From positions 64,050,019 through 64,114,018 of the forward strand of contig CM049306.1 in assembly GCA_026874595.1 (NCBI GenBank): a DNA stretch of 64,000 bases, written 5' to 3'. The notes below the pieces were generated by a model. It ran no database searches and was not told where the DNA came from. It saw only the letters and a program-made list of their open reading frames with translations. The stretch is from Sipunculus nudus (Eukaryota; Annelida; Sipuncula; Golfingiida; Sipunculidae). The position numbers and the translations under genes were made by a program. Positions 1 to 11,550 of the stretch are shown here, piece by piece; position 1 is the first letter of the stretch; every line of letters begins with the position of its first letter.

Positions 1-800
1 AAGCCCTCTTTCCACTGAGTTGAGCTTGATCAGGCTGTTTGCAGTTAATACCACAGGGAGCCTTTTTCTCCTCCCCCCCCCCCCCACACCATTCTGTTGA
101 CAGACCTGTACTATGAACTAGATGAATCTTAAAATTAACAATTTTTTCAGCAATGAGCAGTAACAACAGAGACCCCTCCCCCACCCAACCCTTCAATACA
201 CAGGACTAATAAACAAGATGAATCTTATAATTTTAATGTTAAATAAATTCTTTTTTGATGAGACTTGGACAATTTTGTTTTTTTTAAAGAAAAAAATTTT
301 AGGAATTTAATCCTAATATTCAAATGTGATGAAATATTAGGATCTAATGTAAGTGCTAACTGACAAGATTTAAGAAGATATAAATACTTTGTAGCATTTC
401 ATTCACATCTCTTAAAGTTGGCGGGGCCTAGGCGTGAATAACACTGTTAACTTAGGATTAAAATTAGGAATATTGGTGAAGCCTTGTGGGATTAATTTTC
501 AACTCATATGGCCATATATTTAGCTTTTGAAAACTTAATTACCTTCACACATTATTTGTTTATGAAATGTTACTTTTATATCACACTTACCATTGGCCTA
601 TTTGTTCCCTTGGTGCATCACTAAATGGTTTATCTCATGTCCCTTATTCTATAATTTACAGAGTTTCATTTTAGCAGGGCCATTTTCTGAAAGCTTTTCT
701 AATGATAATATACATGAAAAACCAAAAGATATAAAAATATTTTGCAGTTACTAATATTTTCCAAAATTCAGCTGAGCGATGTGACCCATGGGTCCCTTGT
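1..800 (+). mobile_element. 3' part of a family-1 Helitron-like element (tail type X)
   Basis: The stretch ends with the family-1 3' signature: CAGCTGAG, then a hairpin around GACCCATGGGTC, then CCCTTGT at 800, followed by a flanking T. Bases 1-345 recur at about 10960-11343 and 277-800 recur at 16099-16623, so this is a shared 'X' tail module. A poly-C run lies at about 73-85. The left end is outside the window. No coding potential is recognisable; short frames here are chance. Confidence 0.7.
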
Positions 801-915
801 TTTCCTTATTGCATTATTAAATGGATTCAGGCCATAATTTTTATGTATTACAGAGTACAATATATTCTTATCAGATTAAGTTGATGCTCATTTGAAAATT
901 AAAAATTTTAATCTT

Positions 916-3150
916 TAGCTCAGCTGACTGTAAGTCATCTGAGGTATAGGTATGGCCCTTTGTCTGTAGTCTGTCCAGCCGTTCAGTCCAGGCGTCTGGC
1001 CGTCCAGTCGAACATTAGCAGGGCACAAATTTTAACCGCTGAACCTAGAAGCCTGTAACTAAAAACCTAGGAAGGTCCATAAAAAATTCCTTGGATACCT
1101 GAAACTGAGTCACTGCGACCTATATTCTCCGATCTATGGAGCTTGTAATTACCCCTAGAATGATAAAAAAAATTTGATACAAAACCTCCAATATCTTGAT
1201 AATTGATGAGTGTGTCATGAATTTTGCCTTGAATATTGACCATGACTAGTTTTGTCATTTCCTGAAAAGTGGTTGGGCCACCTGTTATTTAAGTGAACCT
1301 GTGAGCTTATGCGATGGTGCAGCATCGTCCATTGTGCGTCTGTGTGTTGTGTCTCGTCTGTACATTAACCATAGCTATCTCAAAAACGGCAGGAGCTAGC
1401 ATCACCTAATTTTTTGCAAATGACCAGTCATCTGAAAAACTCTATCAGATTTTATTTTTTTTTTTTTTAACTGCATTTTCTGAGATTTTTTAGGGAAAAA
1501 CTTTTAAAAATCTTCTTCTCTGAAATTGTCCAGCCAAATTATCCAATATTTCACAGAAATGATCCCTGGAACAGTCTTTCTCAAGTTTGTTTGAATGGTT
1601 CTAGTTCAGAGATTTTTGGCCGAGTTACAGTAGGTTGAACTTAGTCATCTGTCCAAAAAAACACACTAAAATTAAAATCTCAGAAACGGCTAGAGCTGTT
1701 ATGACCAAATTTTATGCCAATGTCTGTCACATATGTCACATCTGAAATTGAGGTATTGGTGGCACCCCCTACATTGATCTGTTTTTTACAAGCGAAAATG
1801 TAATTTTGGACTCTTCTAGCTTATACACTGTTTAATGATGAAACAGTTAAGCTGATTGGTTTAAACTTTATAAGAATTATTCTATGGTAGGGTTCTGCTG
1901 GTTTTATATGAACAGATTGGATAAATGTGCTTTAAAAAAGCAGTGTAGCCAATTGAAAAAGGCTTTCTGTGTTTGAAAACAGATTTGACAAGATTTGTCA
2001 AGAGGTCACTCAGTACAACCAGGTGGGGTCTGGACATCACCATGGCAACGGACCTGGCTCTGTCTGGTGTCTAGACAATGTGTCTAGATGTCTAGACTCA
2101 GCGTCTAGACTTCTAGACACATCCTCTACACGCAGAATGCCCAGAATAGAACTATTGGAACTCCGTCTTTCATCTGTTTGAAAAAACTTGGTTTGTATTT
2201 TTAGAAAATCTGTGAGCTTATGCAGTGGTGTGGCGTCGTCAGTCTTCAGTCGTGCATCATAGCTATCTCAAAAAAGGCAGGAGCTAGCATCTCCAAATTT
2301 TTAGCAAATAATTTGTCATCTAAAAAATTCTATTGGATTTTGCTTATTTCTTGGCTAACTGCATTTTCTTAGATTTTATAGGGAAGAAGCTAAAAAACAT
2401 TAAAAAATGTTCTTCTCCAAAACCTTGCTGCCAAATTGTCAGTTTCTTCTGTCCCAGTAATACTCCCTGGCAAAAAGAACATATCCAAAATATCCTGACA
2501 GACAATCCTAGTTTAAAAATGTCCTAGTCAGAAACTTACATGTCCGAAACGTCCATTTTGCTGAAATCATAATGATTGAGGTAGATATGCAGGACAAAAG
2601 AGGATCAATATTAAAATTTAAAAATAAACCTCCTTTTATACTCCCAAACTTTGCACAGGTTCGCATTAGGCCTGTAGGGCCCATCCATTCAAAATTAGTT
2701 TATGGATTATAATTTTGCTTTGGCTAGACAGATTGGCTTCAAACTTGATTTATTAATGACCCACCACTTAAGTAAGAAATATTTTGATTTTCAGGGTCCA
2801 GAAGTCAAAGGTGAAGGACACAGGAGCCACATCTTAAAAATGATTGTGGATCACTGTAAATCAAACTTTTCATCCCAAACTTTCTGTCTTTTACACGAGG
2901 CTTATTTGCCCAAAGTGGAAGAAATCAGTAGATTTTGAGGTTACCTAGTCAGAGGTCAAGGTCACTGGACTCACTTTTTTAAAAGATTGTTACAATAATT
3001 TAAAAACTGCAAGTTCAAGAAAAATAAGTTCTCAGATTTTTTGGTCACAAGGTCATTGTTTAAGGTCACCGGACTGTCATTCTGAAAAATTTCTTTAAAA
3101 AATTCTTATACACAAATTCAGCCTAGCGTTGAGACCCTAGGGTCTTTAGT
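916..3150 (+). mobile_element. Old, degraded family-1 element (B-type core) with family-3 fragments
   Basis: The left end TAGCTCAGCTGACTGTAAG follows a T at 915. A decayed CCGT-like array and one diverged B-type core unit follow (1018-1290, with the 'GGGCACAAAT...CCGCTGAACCTAGAA' and 'CATATT...CGA' blocks). The right side ends near 3150 with GAGACCCTAGGGTCTT, a diverged form of the family-1 3' hairpin, and family-1 interior sequence resumes at 3151. Much more diverged than copies further right, so an older layer. The assignment of both ends to one element is inferred. Confidence 0.45.
1294..2683 (+). repeat. Two family-3 fragments
   Basis: Two blocks begin with (A)CCTGTGAGCTTATGC near 1295 and TCTGTGAGCTTATGC near 2210, each followed by CATAGCTATCTCAAAAA-GGCAGGAGCTAGCAT. 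The same block starts the larger element at 5438. A family-3 right end (CACAGGTTCGCATTAGGCCTG) lies at about 2656-2680. About 2020-2130 is a locally repetitive stretch of TCTAGAC motifs. Small open frames here (for example 1969-2181 and 2333-2527) show no recognisable domain. Confidence 0.5.
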
Positions 3151-5058
3151 TTAGTTATTAGCATCAAAATAAAGTCAGTTCCTTAAATTTTGCCAAACTT
3201 TTACCATTGCATGTTTTTTCCTGTGAGTACTGTTAATTTAATTTTTTCAGCATGTAAACATAAGTGATTTATTTTTTTAAATCTGAAATTTGAAAATGAA
3301 AGGTTGAAAATTAGGCTAGTTATTGAATATTTTCTTAAAGGGCTCCATTGTAGTCACTAGCTTTGTCCAGATGCAGGTTGGTCAGTACTGGTCACTGGAA
3401 GTCAGCTATGCAAGGGTTCCTGATTTGTTACAGTCACTGTGGGAGATCCCCTGCTGTGACAGGTGTACAGTTCTCATATCACCCCCCCCCCCCCCAACTC
3501 CTCAGTAATTCTTTATTAGCATTTGTATGCATGATATGGTGTTATATGACAAGATTGAAATTTATAATGGTGCAATTTAGAATTATGAATCAATTTTTAT
3601 ATTCAGATATATTTGTTATATTGTATATATGTATAGAAATATAAACTTAAAATAAAAAAATGAGGATCTAATACCGTGTTCATTATTTTCCAGTCTCAGC
3701 AGAATTGAAGATCAGGCTTTGTTTACCCAAAATTAGATCTGAATTTTGCAAATGTTTCAAGATATTAGCATAAATAAAAAATCAGTACCTTAAATTTTGT
3801 CCAAATTTTGGCAATGGCCCCTTTTTTCCAGTTAGCACTGTTGATTTAATTTTCACAGCATATATACATAAGGATTTAATCTTTTATAATCTGAAATTTC
3901 AAAGGAATTGATTGAAAAGAATAGCTTTTATTTAAGTTATCATACACCATGTCAAGTTTTGTTTACATCTAGCCCACCTAGTAGTACAGCCTTCACTTGC
4001 ATTATGTAACCCACCCTAAGCAGCATGCCATGGCTCAGCTTGGCCACTACTGGCAGGCTCCCCCCCCCCCCCCCTGAGTTTTATTTTATTCTTGGCTATG
4101 CTACATTTTAGATTTTGTATTGAACCACCAGGGTTACAATGACTAAATTGTACATTTAATTGTGTCCACAAAGTGGTGTATTGCTATGAAAGTGTGGATG
4201 TTCATCTGATAAGTAATTCCTTACTTCAGAAGAGAGAAAACTTCACCAGGTGTGAAATTGACTATTAATTCCTGTAATAAATTATAGCTGAGATAGTAAT
4301 TAGCACAATGATATTGTTTGTCCATCATTCAACCAACAGTGTGTATACTTTATTTGAAAAGATGTTTTTATTTTATCAAATTTACTGAATCTTTTATTTT
4401 ATTTCAGTGAATAAAATTAAGCATGTACTGAAAACTCAAATGTGCAAAACTTTTTAATAGTGATTCAAGGAATAATCTTGTAGATGCCATGTTGTGGCAT
4501 TATTTTTTTTTTTTAATTCAGTTTAAACATTTGTGATTTAAAAATAATAAAATATATGTGTATGCATAATATGACCCAATAAGAGCTACACTCTGGATAT
4601 ATAATGATTGCAACTTAGAATTCTAATATTTTAACTTCTAATTTCAGTTTTTTTTATTACAAATTTATAAAACTTATAAAAAAATGAATCAGATAAAAAC
4701 TTTTAATGGAAAAATTAGTGATGCTAAAAAAAAGGCTTATATATAAACTTAAATGCATTATTCCCTTGAAAGTGAAATAAAGGTTTTAGTCCATTCTGTC
4801 AACTTGCCTGTCCATCTGAAAATTTTTCATATGCATCACAGTATCTTAAAACTTTTAATGTTTTCCTTCATGACAGTCTTGTCAGAGTATGAGTTTGCAA
4901 TATATTTAGAACTTTACTATAACCAAGTAGGAGGGCCCCTTTCCTTTTAGCTTCTAATATGCTTATATAAATGAAAAACATTACAATAGAATATTTTGCA
5001 TATTTTGCAATTGCAATTTCAAACTTCAGCTGAGCCCCGTGACACATGGGTCCCTTGT
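3151..5058 (+). mobile_element. Family-1 interior and 3' tail (type E)
   Basis: Contains the family-1 core phrase 'CCTTAAATTTTGCCAAACTTT', poly-C runs at 3482-3495 and 4060-4074, and an 'E' tail of about 1.3 kb (3720-5058) that recurs almost collinearly at about 38240-39550. It ends at 5058 with CAGCTGAG, the ACACATGGGT-type hairpin and CCCTTGT, followed by T. No gene. Confidence 0.65.
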
Positions 5059-5437
5059 TATTGAAAATGTTTACAATTTATTTAATTAAAAAAAAATTGA
5101 TTAGAAAAAATTAAGATCTAATTGAAATATATTCTTGCCTCAGGAGAATGGAACATAAAGTGATCAGCTCTGTCTGTCCATCACCTCTCCATTATCATTT
5201 ATTATGTATATATTAATTATGAAATTTTTCCTATAAGCATTGTTGAAATACTTTCATATGCTGTAAGTGTATTGGTTTAAGCTATTAAAGTCTGAAATAT
5301 GAAAGCAACTTATATATTCAGTTGTGTAATATTGCAGATGTAAAACTTTAAAAAATATATGATATAATAAAAGAAATTAAGAAATAATTGAAACTTCATA
5401 TATTATCAGCTTTGTTTGCCTATCAGTCTGTCCTTTT
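5059..5437 (+). repeat. Family-1 interior sequence, left flank of the family-3 insertion
   Basis: Recognisable as the same sequence as 40401-40700 ('ATTGAAAATGT...TTAAGATCT...TTTTTCCTAT'). It breaks at the T-run 5434-5437 where the family-3 element begins, and similar sequence resumes at 9251. Nothing coding. Confidence 0.6.
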
Positions 5438-8400
5438 TAGCAAACCTGTGAGCTTATGTGATGGTGCAGCGTTGTCTGTCGTGCGTCATGCGTCATACGT
5501 TGTGCATCGTGCGTTGTCTGTACGTTAACCATAGCTATCTCAAAAATGGCAGGAGCTAGCATTACCAAATTTTTTGCAAATAATCAGTCATCTAAAAAAC
5601 TATATCGGATTTTGTTTATTTTTTTTTTCTAACTGCATTTTCTTAGATTTTATGGGGAAAAGCTAAAAAAAGCTTTAAAAATCTTCTTCTCCGAAACTGT
5701 CCAGCTAAATTGTCCAATATTTCACAGAAATGATCCTTGGAACAATCTTTCTCAAGTTAGTTTGAATGGTTCCAGTTCGGAGATTTTTGGCCGAGTTACA
5801 GGGGGTTGAACTTTGTTAATTGTGCAAAAACGCATATTAAAATTTAAATCTCAGAAACGGCTGGAGCTATCAACACCAAATTTTATGCCAATGTTGGTCA
5901 CATAGGTCATATCTGAAATTGAGGTATTGGTGGCGCCACCTGCATCGACCTTTTTTGTACGGGGGTCATCAGTGCCTGTATCACACTGAGGGCTACAAAA
6001 AACTTCTTCTCTGAAACCATATGGCCAAAATGTTTAATATCGCACAGAAATGATCCTAGGGTAGTGCTTTCTGAAGTTTGTTCAAATGGTCTCTTTAGTG
6101 ACTTTTAGGTAAGTCATGGGAAGCTGAATTTAGTCATATGCCATAACAGCCCATTTTAGCTCATTGGCTACAAAGATCTTCTTCTCAAAAACCACTGGGC
6201 CAAATTCTTAAATCTCACACATTAATTATCCTCAGATGTTGATAATTCAAGTTTGTTCAAATGATTTTGGTTCAGTGCTTTTTAGCTGAGTTACGGGAAG
6301 CTGAACTAAGCCAGTTTGCTGCATCTTCCTATATGAGTTATAAACCTGCGAAACGTTTTTTGACTGATGCCACTGAAGCCAGTTTGTTAAATATTTTACA
6401 AGAATAATCCCTACAATAATTCCTATAATAATTGTCATTAATGGTTCCACATGAATGATATTTTGCTGAATTTTGGAGATTGAATTGAGTCATTTTACCA
6501 TATATGTTAGCTGTGTTATGCTGTTACATCTAGCCTGGCACCAGTTTATCAGCATCTATTACATCATGCCACTAGACATTTAGATTTAAGGTTATCTTTG
6601 GTTAATATTGACAAGAAAGTTTTTTTAAAAGCTTTTAAAAAATTTAGATTTATGATTTAAGTTATTCATCATACCAGGTAATGTTACAATCATGGATATT
6701 CAGCTCTCTGTGGCTATATAAAGACAACTGTACCTGGATTATAAATTATTGGTATCCCTACTCAACTTAAGTAAAGAATTTGCCATCAATGAGATACATC
6801 TGTATTTTAATTTTGCATTCAGTATGCATCCGTAATAATTTTACATATATTCCTGATTTCTTTTTTTATAAAAAGTCAGCTGAAAAGCATTTTATATTGG
6901 GAGAATAAATTTCAAAGTTATTTCAAGTAGGGACCACTTTTGTGTACAGATGGCAGCACTTGGTTTACCATTGGCAGATTGCCAGTGCCTTGATGTTGGC
7001 CATTAGCCAAGATGATGTCAGCTCTATAAATAGTTTTGGCACAGTGCCAGGATTGGAAGAAGTGCAGCCAGGTATAGGTCAAGAGTTCACTCAGTGCAGT
7101 AGCTGCATTCTATTTATAGCTTTGGAAGACTGCTCACTGCATCATATTAGGCACCAAAGTTCAGCCTGAATCTATTTATAGCTTTGGCAGACTGCCAACT
7201 GTGTCAGATTATGCAATAGGTCAAGATTTCACTCAGTGCAGACAAGTACAGGTCAAAAGTTCACTCAGTCTAGCCAGGTGCAGGTCAAGAGTTCACTCAA
7301 TGCAGAAGCTTGAGGCAGCAATTTGTCACAGGTCACTCGGGGGCAACTGCCTTACTCACCTAAGCCTTGTCAGCCCAGTGCATCAGACTCTGGGGACTGA
7401 TATTTTGACCTGTCTAAGCGTCTTTGATGGTATTCTTATTTACAAGACAGGTGGTGCCACCTACATTGACTTTTGCAGTGTATGCGCCTGCTTTTTCTAA
7501 GGAGGGGTTTGACATATCAGTCTGATATTGGGCATATTTATATATCTCTTCTTTGTTTATAAGACTGGTGGTACCAGGCTACCAGCTACAATCATTGTAT
7601 CCGCCAAAACAGAGTTTTGCGGATGCTATGTTTTCAGTTGGACACCGACGCTGCCGCCATCGCCGCATAGGTTTTCGGAGAACTCCTCCATAACCACTGG
7701 GCAGAATTTTTTAAAATTTGGAATTATGATCAGTCACATGTGAACTGCTGTGCCGTCATTTTTGGTTGACCTCTGACCTTTCCTCTCTGCCCAGCGTCCA
7801 TTTGTGCGTCTGTTTCCACACATAAACTCGCATATCTCGGGAACCGTTTGACCGATAAGGCTAAAGATTTTGCACAAATGTAGCCCTTGGAAAGCTTTAT
7901 AACATACACTAAAAATGGTGGCGCCACTTACAACCATTTTTGCACAGCGTCCATCTGTTCATCTGCCTTGGGATAAAAACACTCCTATCTCTGCATTGGT
8001 TGGACTTATCCATCTGAAATTTTGCATGTGTATACATCCTGGACAGCTTTCTTGATTTTATGACAGATGGCGCCACCTACATTCATGTTTAAGCTGCAGA
8101 CATCCAAGCTCATATCTGGGGAACTATTTGACCAGTTGGGCCAAAATTTTGCATGTGTATAGATCTCCCATAGCTCTTTAACATACGCAAAACTGGTGGT
8201 GCCACCTGCAACCATTTTTGCACAGCGTCAATCTGTTCATCTGCTTTGGGATAAAATCACTCATTTCTCAGCAGTGGTTTGACTTATCCACCTGATATTT
8301 TGCACGTTTATACATCCTTGACAGCTTTCTTGATTTTATGACAGGTGGCGCCACCTACATTCAAATTTATGCTACAGACATCCAAGCTCATATCTCAGGA

Positions 8401-9250
8401 TCCATTTGACCGATCAGGCATAAATTTTGCATGTTTATAGATCTCACATAGCTCTTTATCATACGCAAAAGCGGTGGCGCCACCTGCAAACATTTTTGCA
8501 CAGCATCTGTCTGTTTGTTTGCCATGGGATAAAATCCCTCATATCTCGGCAGTGGTTTGACATATCTGCCTAAAATTTTGCAGGTTTATACCTCTTGGAT
8601 AGCTTTCTGGATTTTGTGGCAGGTGGCGCCACCTACATTTATGTATATGCTGCAGACATTCAGGCTTATATCTCAGGACTGGTTTGACATATCCCCCTGA
8701 AATTTTGCATGTGTATAGATCTCACATATCTCTTAATCATACACAAAATTGGTGGTGCCACCTGCCACCATTTTTGCACAGTCTTTATAACATACACTTA
8801 AAATGGTGGCACCACCTGCAACCATTTTAACACAGTGTCCATCTGTTCAACTGCCTTGGGATAAAAACACTCATATCTCTGCATTGGTTTGACTTATCCA
8901 CCTGAAATTGTGCATGTGTATACATCATGGACAGCTTTCTTGATTTTATGACAGGTGGCGCCACCTACATTCACGTTTAAGCTGCAGACATCCAAGCTCA
9001 TATCTCGGGAACCGTTTGACCAGTTGGGCCAAAATTTTGCATGTGTATAAATCTCCAAACGCTCTTTATCATACGCATATCTGGTGGCGCCACCTGCAAT
9101 CATTTTTGCACAGCGTCCGTTTAGTGTTTAGTACTTGCATTGTTCATATACAATGTTACACATGTTCTTGAAAAGTAATGGTCCAGCATTTAAGCATTAT
9201 ACCTGGTGTAATTTCATTGCACAGGTTCGCATTAGGCCTGTAGGCCTTGT
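5438..9250 (+). mobile_element. Family-3 Helitron-like element
   Basis: Left end TAGCAAACCTGTGAGCTTATG; right end CACAGGTTCGCATTAGGCCTGTAGGCCTTGT at 9250. AACCTGTG near the left end is repeated inverted as CACAGGTT near the right end, just upstream of a small AGGCCT-based hairpin. The flanks are T|T, and joining them recreates continuous family-1 interior similar to 5165-5250. The core has repeated units of the type 'CTCAGAAACGGCTGGAGCTAT' and a GGTGGCGCCACCTGC palindrome at about 5930. A family-2 copy is nested from 7596. No Rep/helicase frame, so non-autonomous. Confidence 0.65.
7596..9118 (+). mobile_element. Family-2 Helitron-like element, 3' end missing, inside the family-3 element
   Basis: Starts TGTATCCGCCAAAAC...GTTTTGCGGATGC, a terminal hairpin, after a T at 7595. 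The core is a tandem array with a period near 277 bp made of two half-units, each carrying a GGTGGCGCCACC-type palindrome (for example near 8068, 8195, 8344, 8472, 8622, 8957, 9080). The array stops near 9118 and the usual 3' end (GGCGGATACACGTAGTCG...TATTCTAGT) is absent, so this copy is truncated or recombined. Minus-strand frames such as 8006-8215 and 8894-9103 are repeat shadows. Confidence 0.65.
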
Positions 9251-9500
9251 TGAAATATTAAGTAATTGTGAATGAACTTTTTTATCCTGTAAGCATTGTT
9301 GAATGAAGTGAAACTCCTTTGTATATACAATATAATAATACTGAAGCTAGAGACTTTTTTTCAGGGATATAACTTTATTTGATCAAGATTCAATTGTTTA
9401 CCCAAATTAGATCTGAGTTTTGCTAATTTTTTTAAGTTATTAGCATAAATATAAAATCAGTACCCTAAATTTTGCCCAACTTTGACCATGTTGATATAAT
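9251..9500 (+). repeat. Family-1 interior between insertions
   Basis: Right continuation of 5059-5437 after the family-3 insertion; contains the 'CAAGATTCAATTGTTTACCC' and 'CCCTAAATTTTGCCCAACTTTGACCATG' phrases of the family-1 core. It ends at T9500 where another family-1 left end begins. Confidence 0.6.
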
Positions 9501-11550
9501 TAGCTCAGCTGACTATAAGTCATCTGAGCTATAGTCGTGGTCCATTGTCTGTTGTCCGTTCGTCCGTCTGTCAGTCCGGATGTCAGTCCGTAAGACTGGC
9601 ACATTTCGACACCTTTGGACCTACGAATCTGAAATTCGGCATACAGTTAGATGTCCCCAAAATCTCCTACCATGCTGAAAATTGGGTCAATAGGTTCCTT
9701 CGAGATATTAAGGGAAAACCTCAATTTTTTATTAGAAATCTATTGTCACATTTCAGGACTGCCTTATATCAAAACCACTCATCTGGTTTACTTCATATTT
9801 ACCATAAATATTCCTCTATATAGTTCCTATGAACATGCCAGAAATTAAGTCTGTATTATTTAATTTAAAAAGTTATGGGCCCAAACATAATGGACTTTGT
9901 AAAGAATCAGGAAAGATATTTGGTCACTTAAGACCAAAAATGTTAAAGGTAGGGACTTTTTTTCAGGAATATAAACTTTAATTAATCAAAATTTAATTGT
10001 ATACCAAAAATTAGATCAAAATCTTTTAAATTTTTTTTAAAATATTGGCAAAAATATAAAATTGGTACCTTAAATTTTGCCAAACTTTGGCCACGGCAGG
10101 CTTTTTTCTTGTAAGTACTGTTGATTTAATTTTCACAGCATGTACACATAAGGATTTAATCTGTTTAAATCTGAAATTTGAAAATAAAAGCTGCAAAATT
10201 AGGCTAGTTATTGAATTTTTTTGGAGGCTCTTGTTGTATTCCCGTACATTGTCAAGCAGTCCACTTTGGTGACTGTAGGTCATTCAGTGCATATCTCTTT
10301 GCTCCGAAGGCTGTTGGCGTAATGTTAGATGTCCCTAAGATCTCCTACCAAGCTGAAAACTAGGTCTTTGCGACTTTGTTCCTTTGAGAAATTAAGGAAA
10401 AACCTCAATTTTTATTAAAAACATATTTTCACACTACAGGACTGCCTTATATCAAAACCACTCATCTGTTTTTCCTCATATTTACCATAAATATTCCTCT
10501 ATATAGTTCCTATATACATGCCAGAAAAAGGTCTGTATTATATAATTTAACAAAGTTATGGGCTCAAACATAATGCATTTTGTAAAAAATCAGAAAAGAT
10601 ATTAGATTGCTTAACACAAAACATGTTAAAGCTAAGGACTTTTTTCCAGTAATATAACTTTAATTTATCAAAATTAAATTGTATACCCAAAATAAGATCA
10701 AAATCTTTTAAAATATTAGAAAAAATAAATATTGGTACCTTAAATTTTGCCCAACTTTGGCCATGGCAGGTTTTTTTCCTGTAAGTACTGTGGATTTAAT
10801 TTTCTCAACATGTGCACATAAGGATTTAATCTGTTAAAATCTGAAATTTGAAATTAAAAGCTGCAAAATTAGGCTAGTAATTAAATTTATTTTGGAGGCT
10901 CTTGTTGTATTCCCTTACATTGTCAAGCAGTCCACTTTGGTGACTGTAGGTCATTCAGTGCAGCTCTCTCCACTGAGTTGAGCTTGATCAGGCTGTCTGC
11001 AGTTAATACCATACCACAGGGAGCCTTTTTCTCTGGCAATCCCCGCTCCCCCCCCCCCCCCCCCCCCATTCTGTTGACAGTCCTGTACTATGAACTAGAT
11101 GAATCTTAAACAAAAAATTAACATTTTTTTCAGCAACGAGCAGTAACAACAGAGACCCCTCCCCCCACCCACCCCTTCAATACACAGGACTAATAAACAA
11201 GATGAATCTTATAATTTTAATGTTAAATAAATTCTTTTTTATGAGACTTGGACAATTTTGATTGTTTTAAAGAAAAAAAATTCAGGAATTTAATCCTAAT
11301 ATTCAAATGTGATAAAATATTAGGATCTAATGTAAGTGCTGACTGAAAGAATTAGATCAAAATCTTTTAAATTTTTAAAAATATCAACAAAAATAAAAAA
11401 TTGGTACCTTAAATTTTGCCCAACTTTGACCATGGCATGTTTTTTTCCTGTAAGTACTGTGGATTTAATTTTCTCAGCATGTTTTTGTTAGCATTTTGTC
11501 TGTTAACACCAAAACTTTGAAACCAGTTGATCGAAAACTGTAGATTTTAT
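9501..11550 (+). mobile_element. Family-1 element, head and A-type core units (interrupted)
   Basis: Left end TAGCTCAGCTGACTATAAGTC at 9501, a decayed CCGT tetranucleotide array at about 9545-9590, then two A-type core units of roughly 0.65-0.8 kb (from about 9600 and 10310). An X-type block follows (10960-11343, matching 1-345, with a 20-C run at 11048-11067), then part of another A unit. It is broken at 11550/11551 by a complete family-1 copy. The 11343 junction between X and A segments is abrupt and unexplained. Confidence 0.6.

Noticed and set aside
2656-2680. GGTTCGCATTAGG considered as a tRNA/SINE B-box
   Set aside because: No A-box or cloverleaf upstream; it is the family-3 3' end and recurs at 9222-9250.
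6247-6450. Minus frame with a hydrophobic N-terminal segment (MEPLMTIIIGIIVG)
   Set aside because: Inside the family-3 core; AT-rich repeat unit read by chance, no support.
7900-9118. Direct-repeat array with palindromes considered as CRISPR
   Set aside because: Whole units of about 277 bp are conserved with no variable spacers; eukaryotic transposon core.
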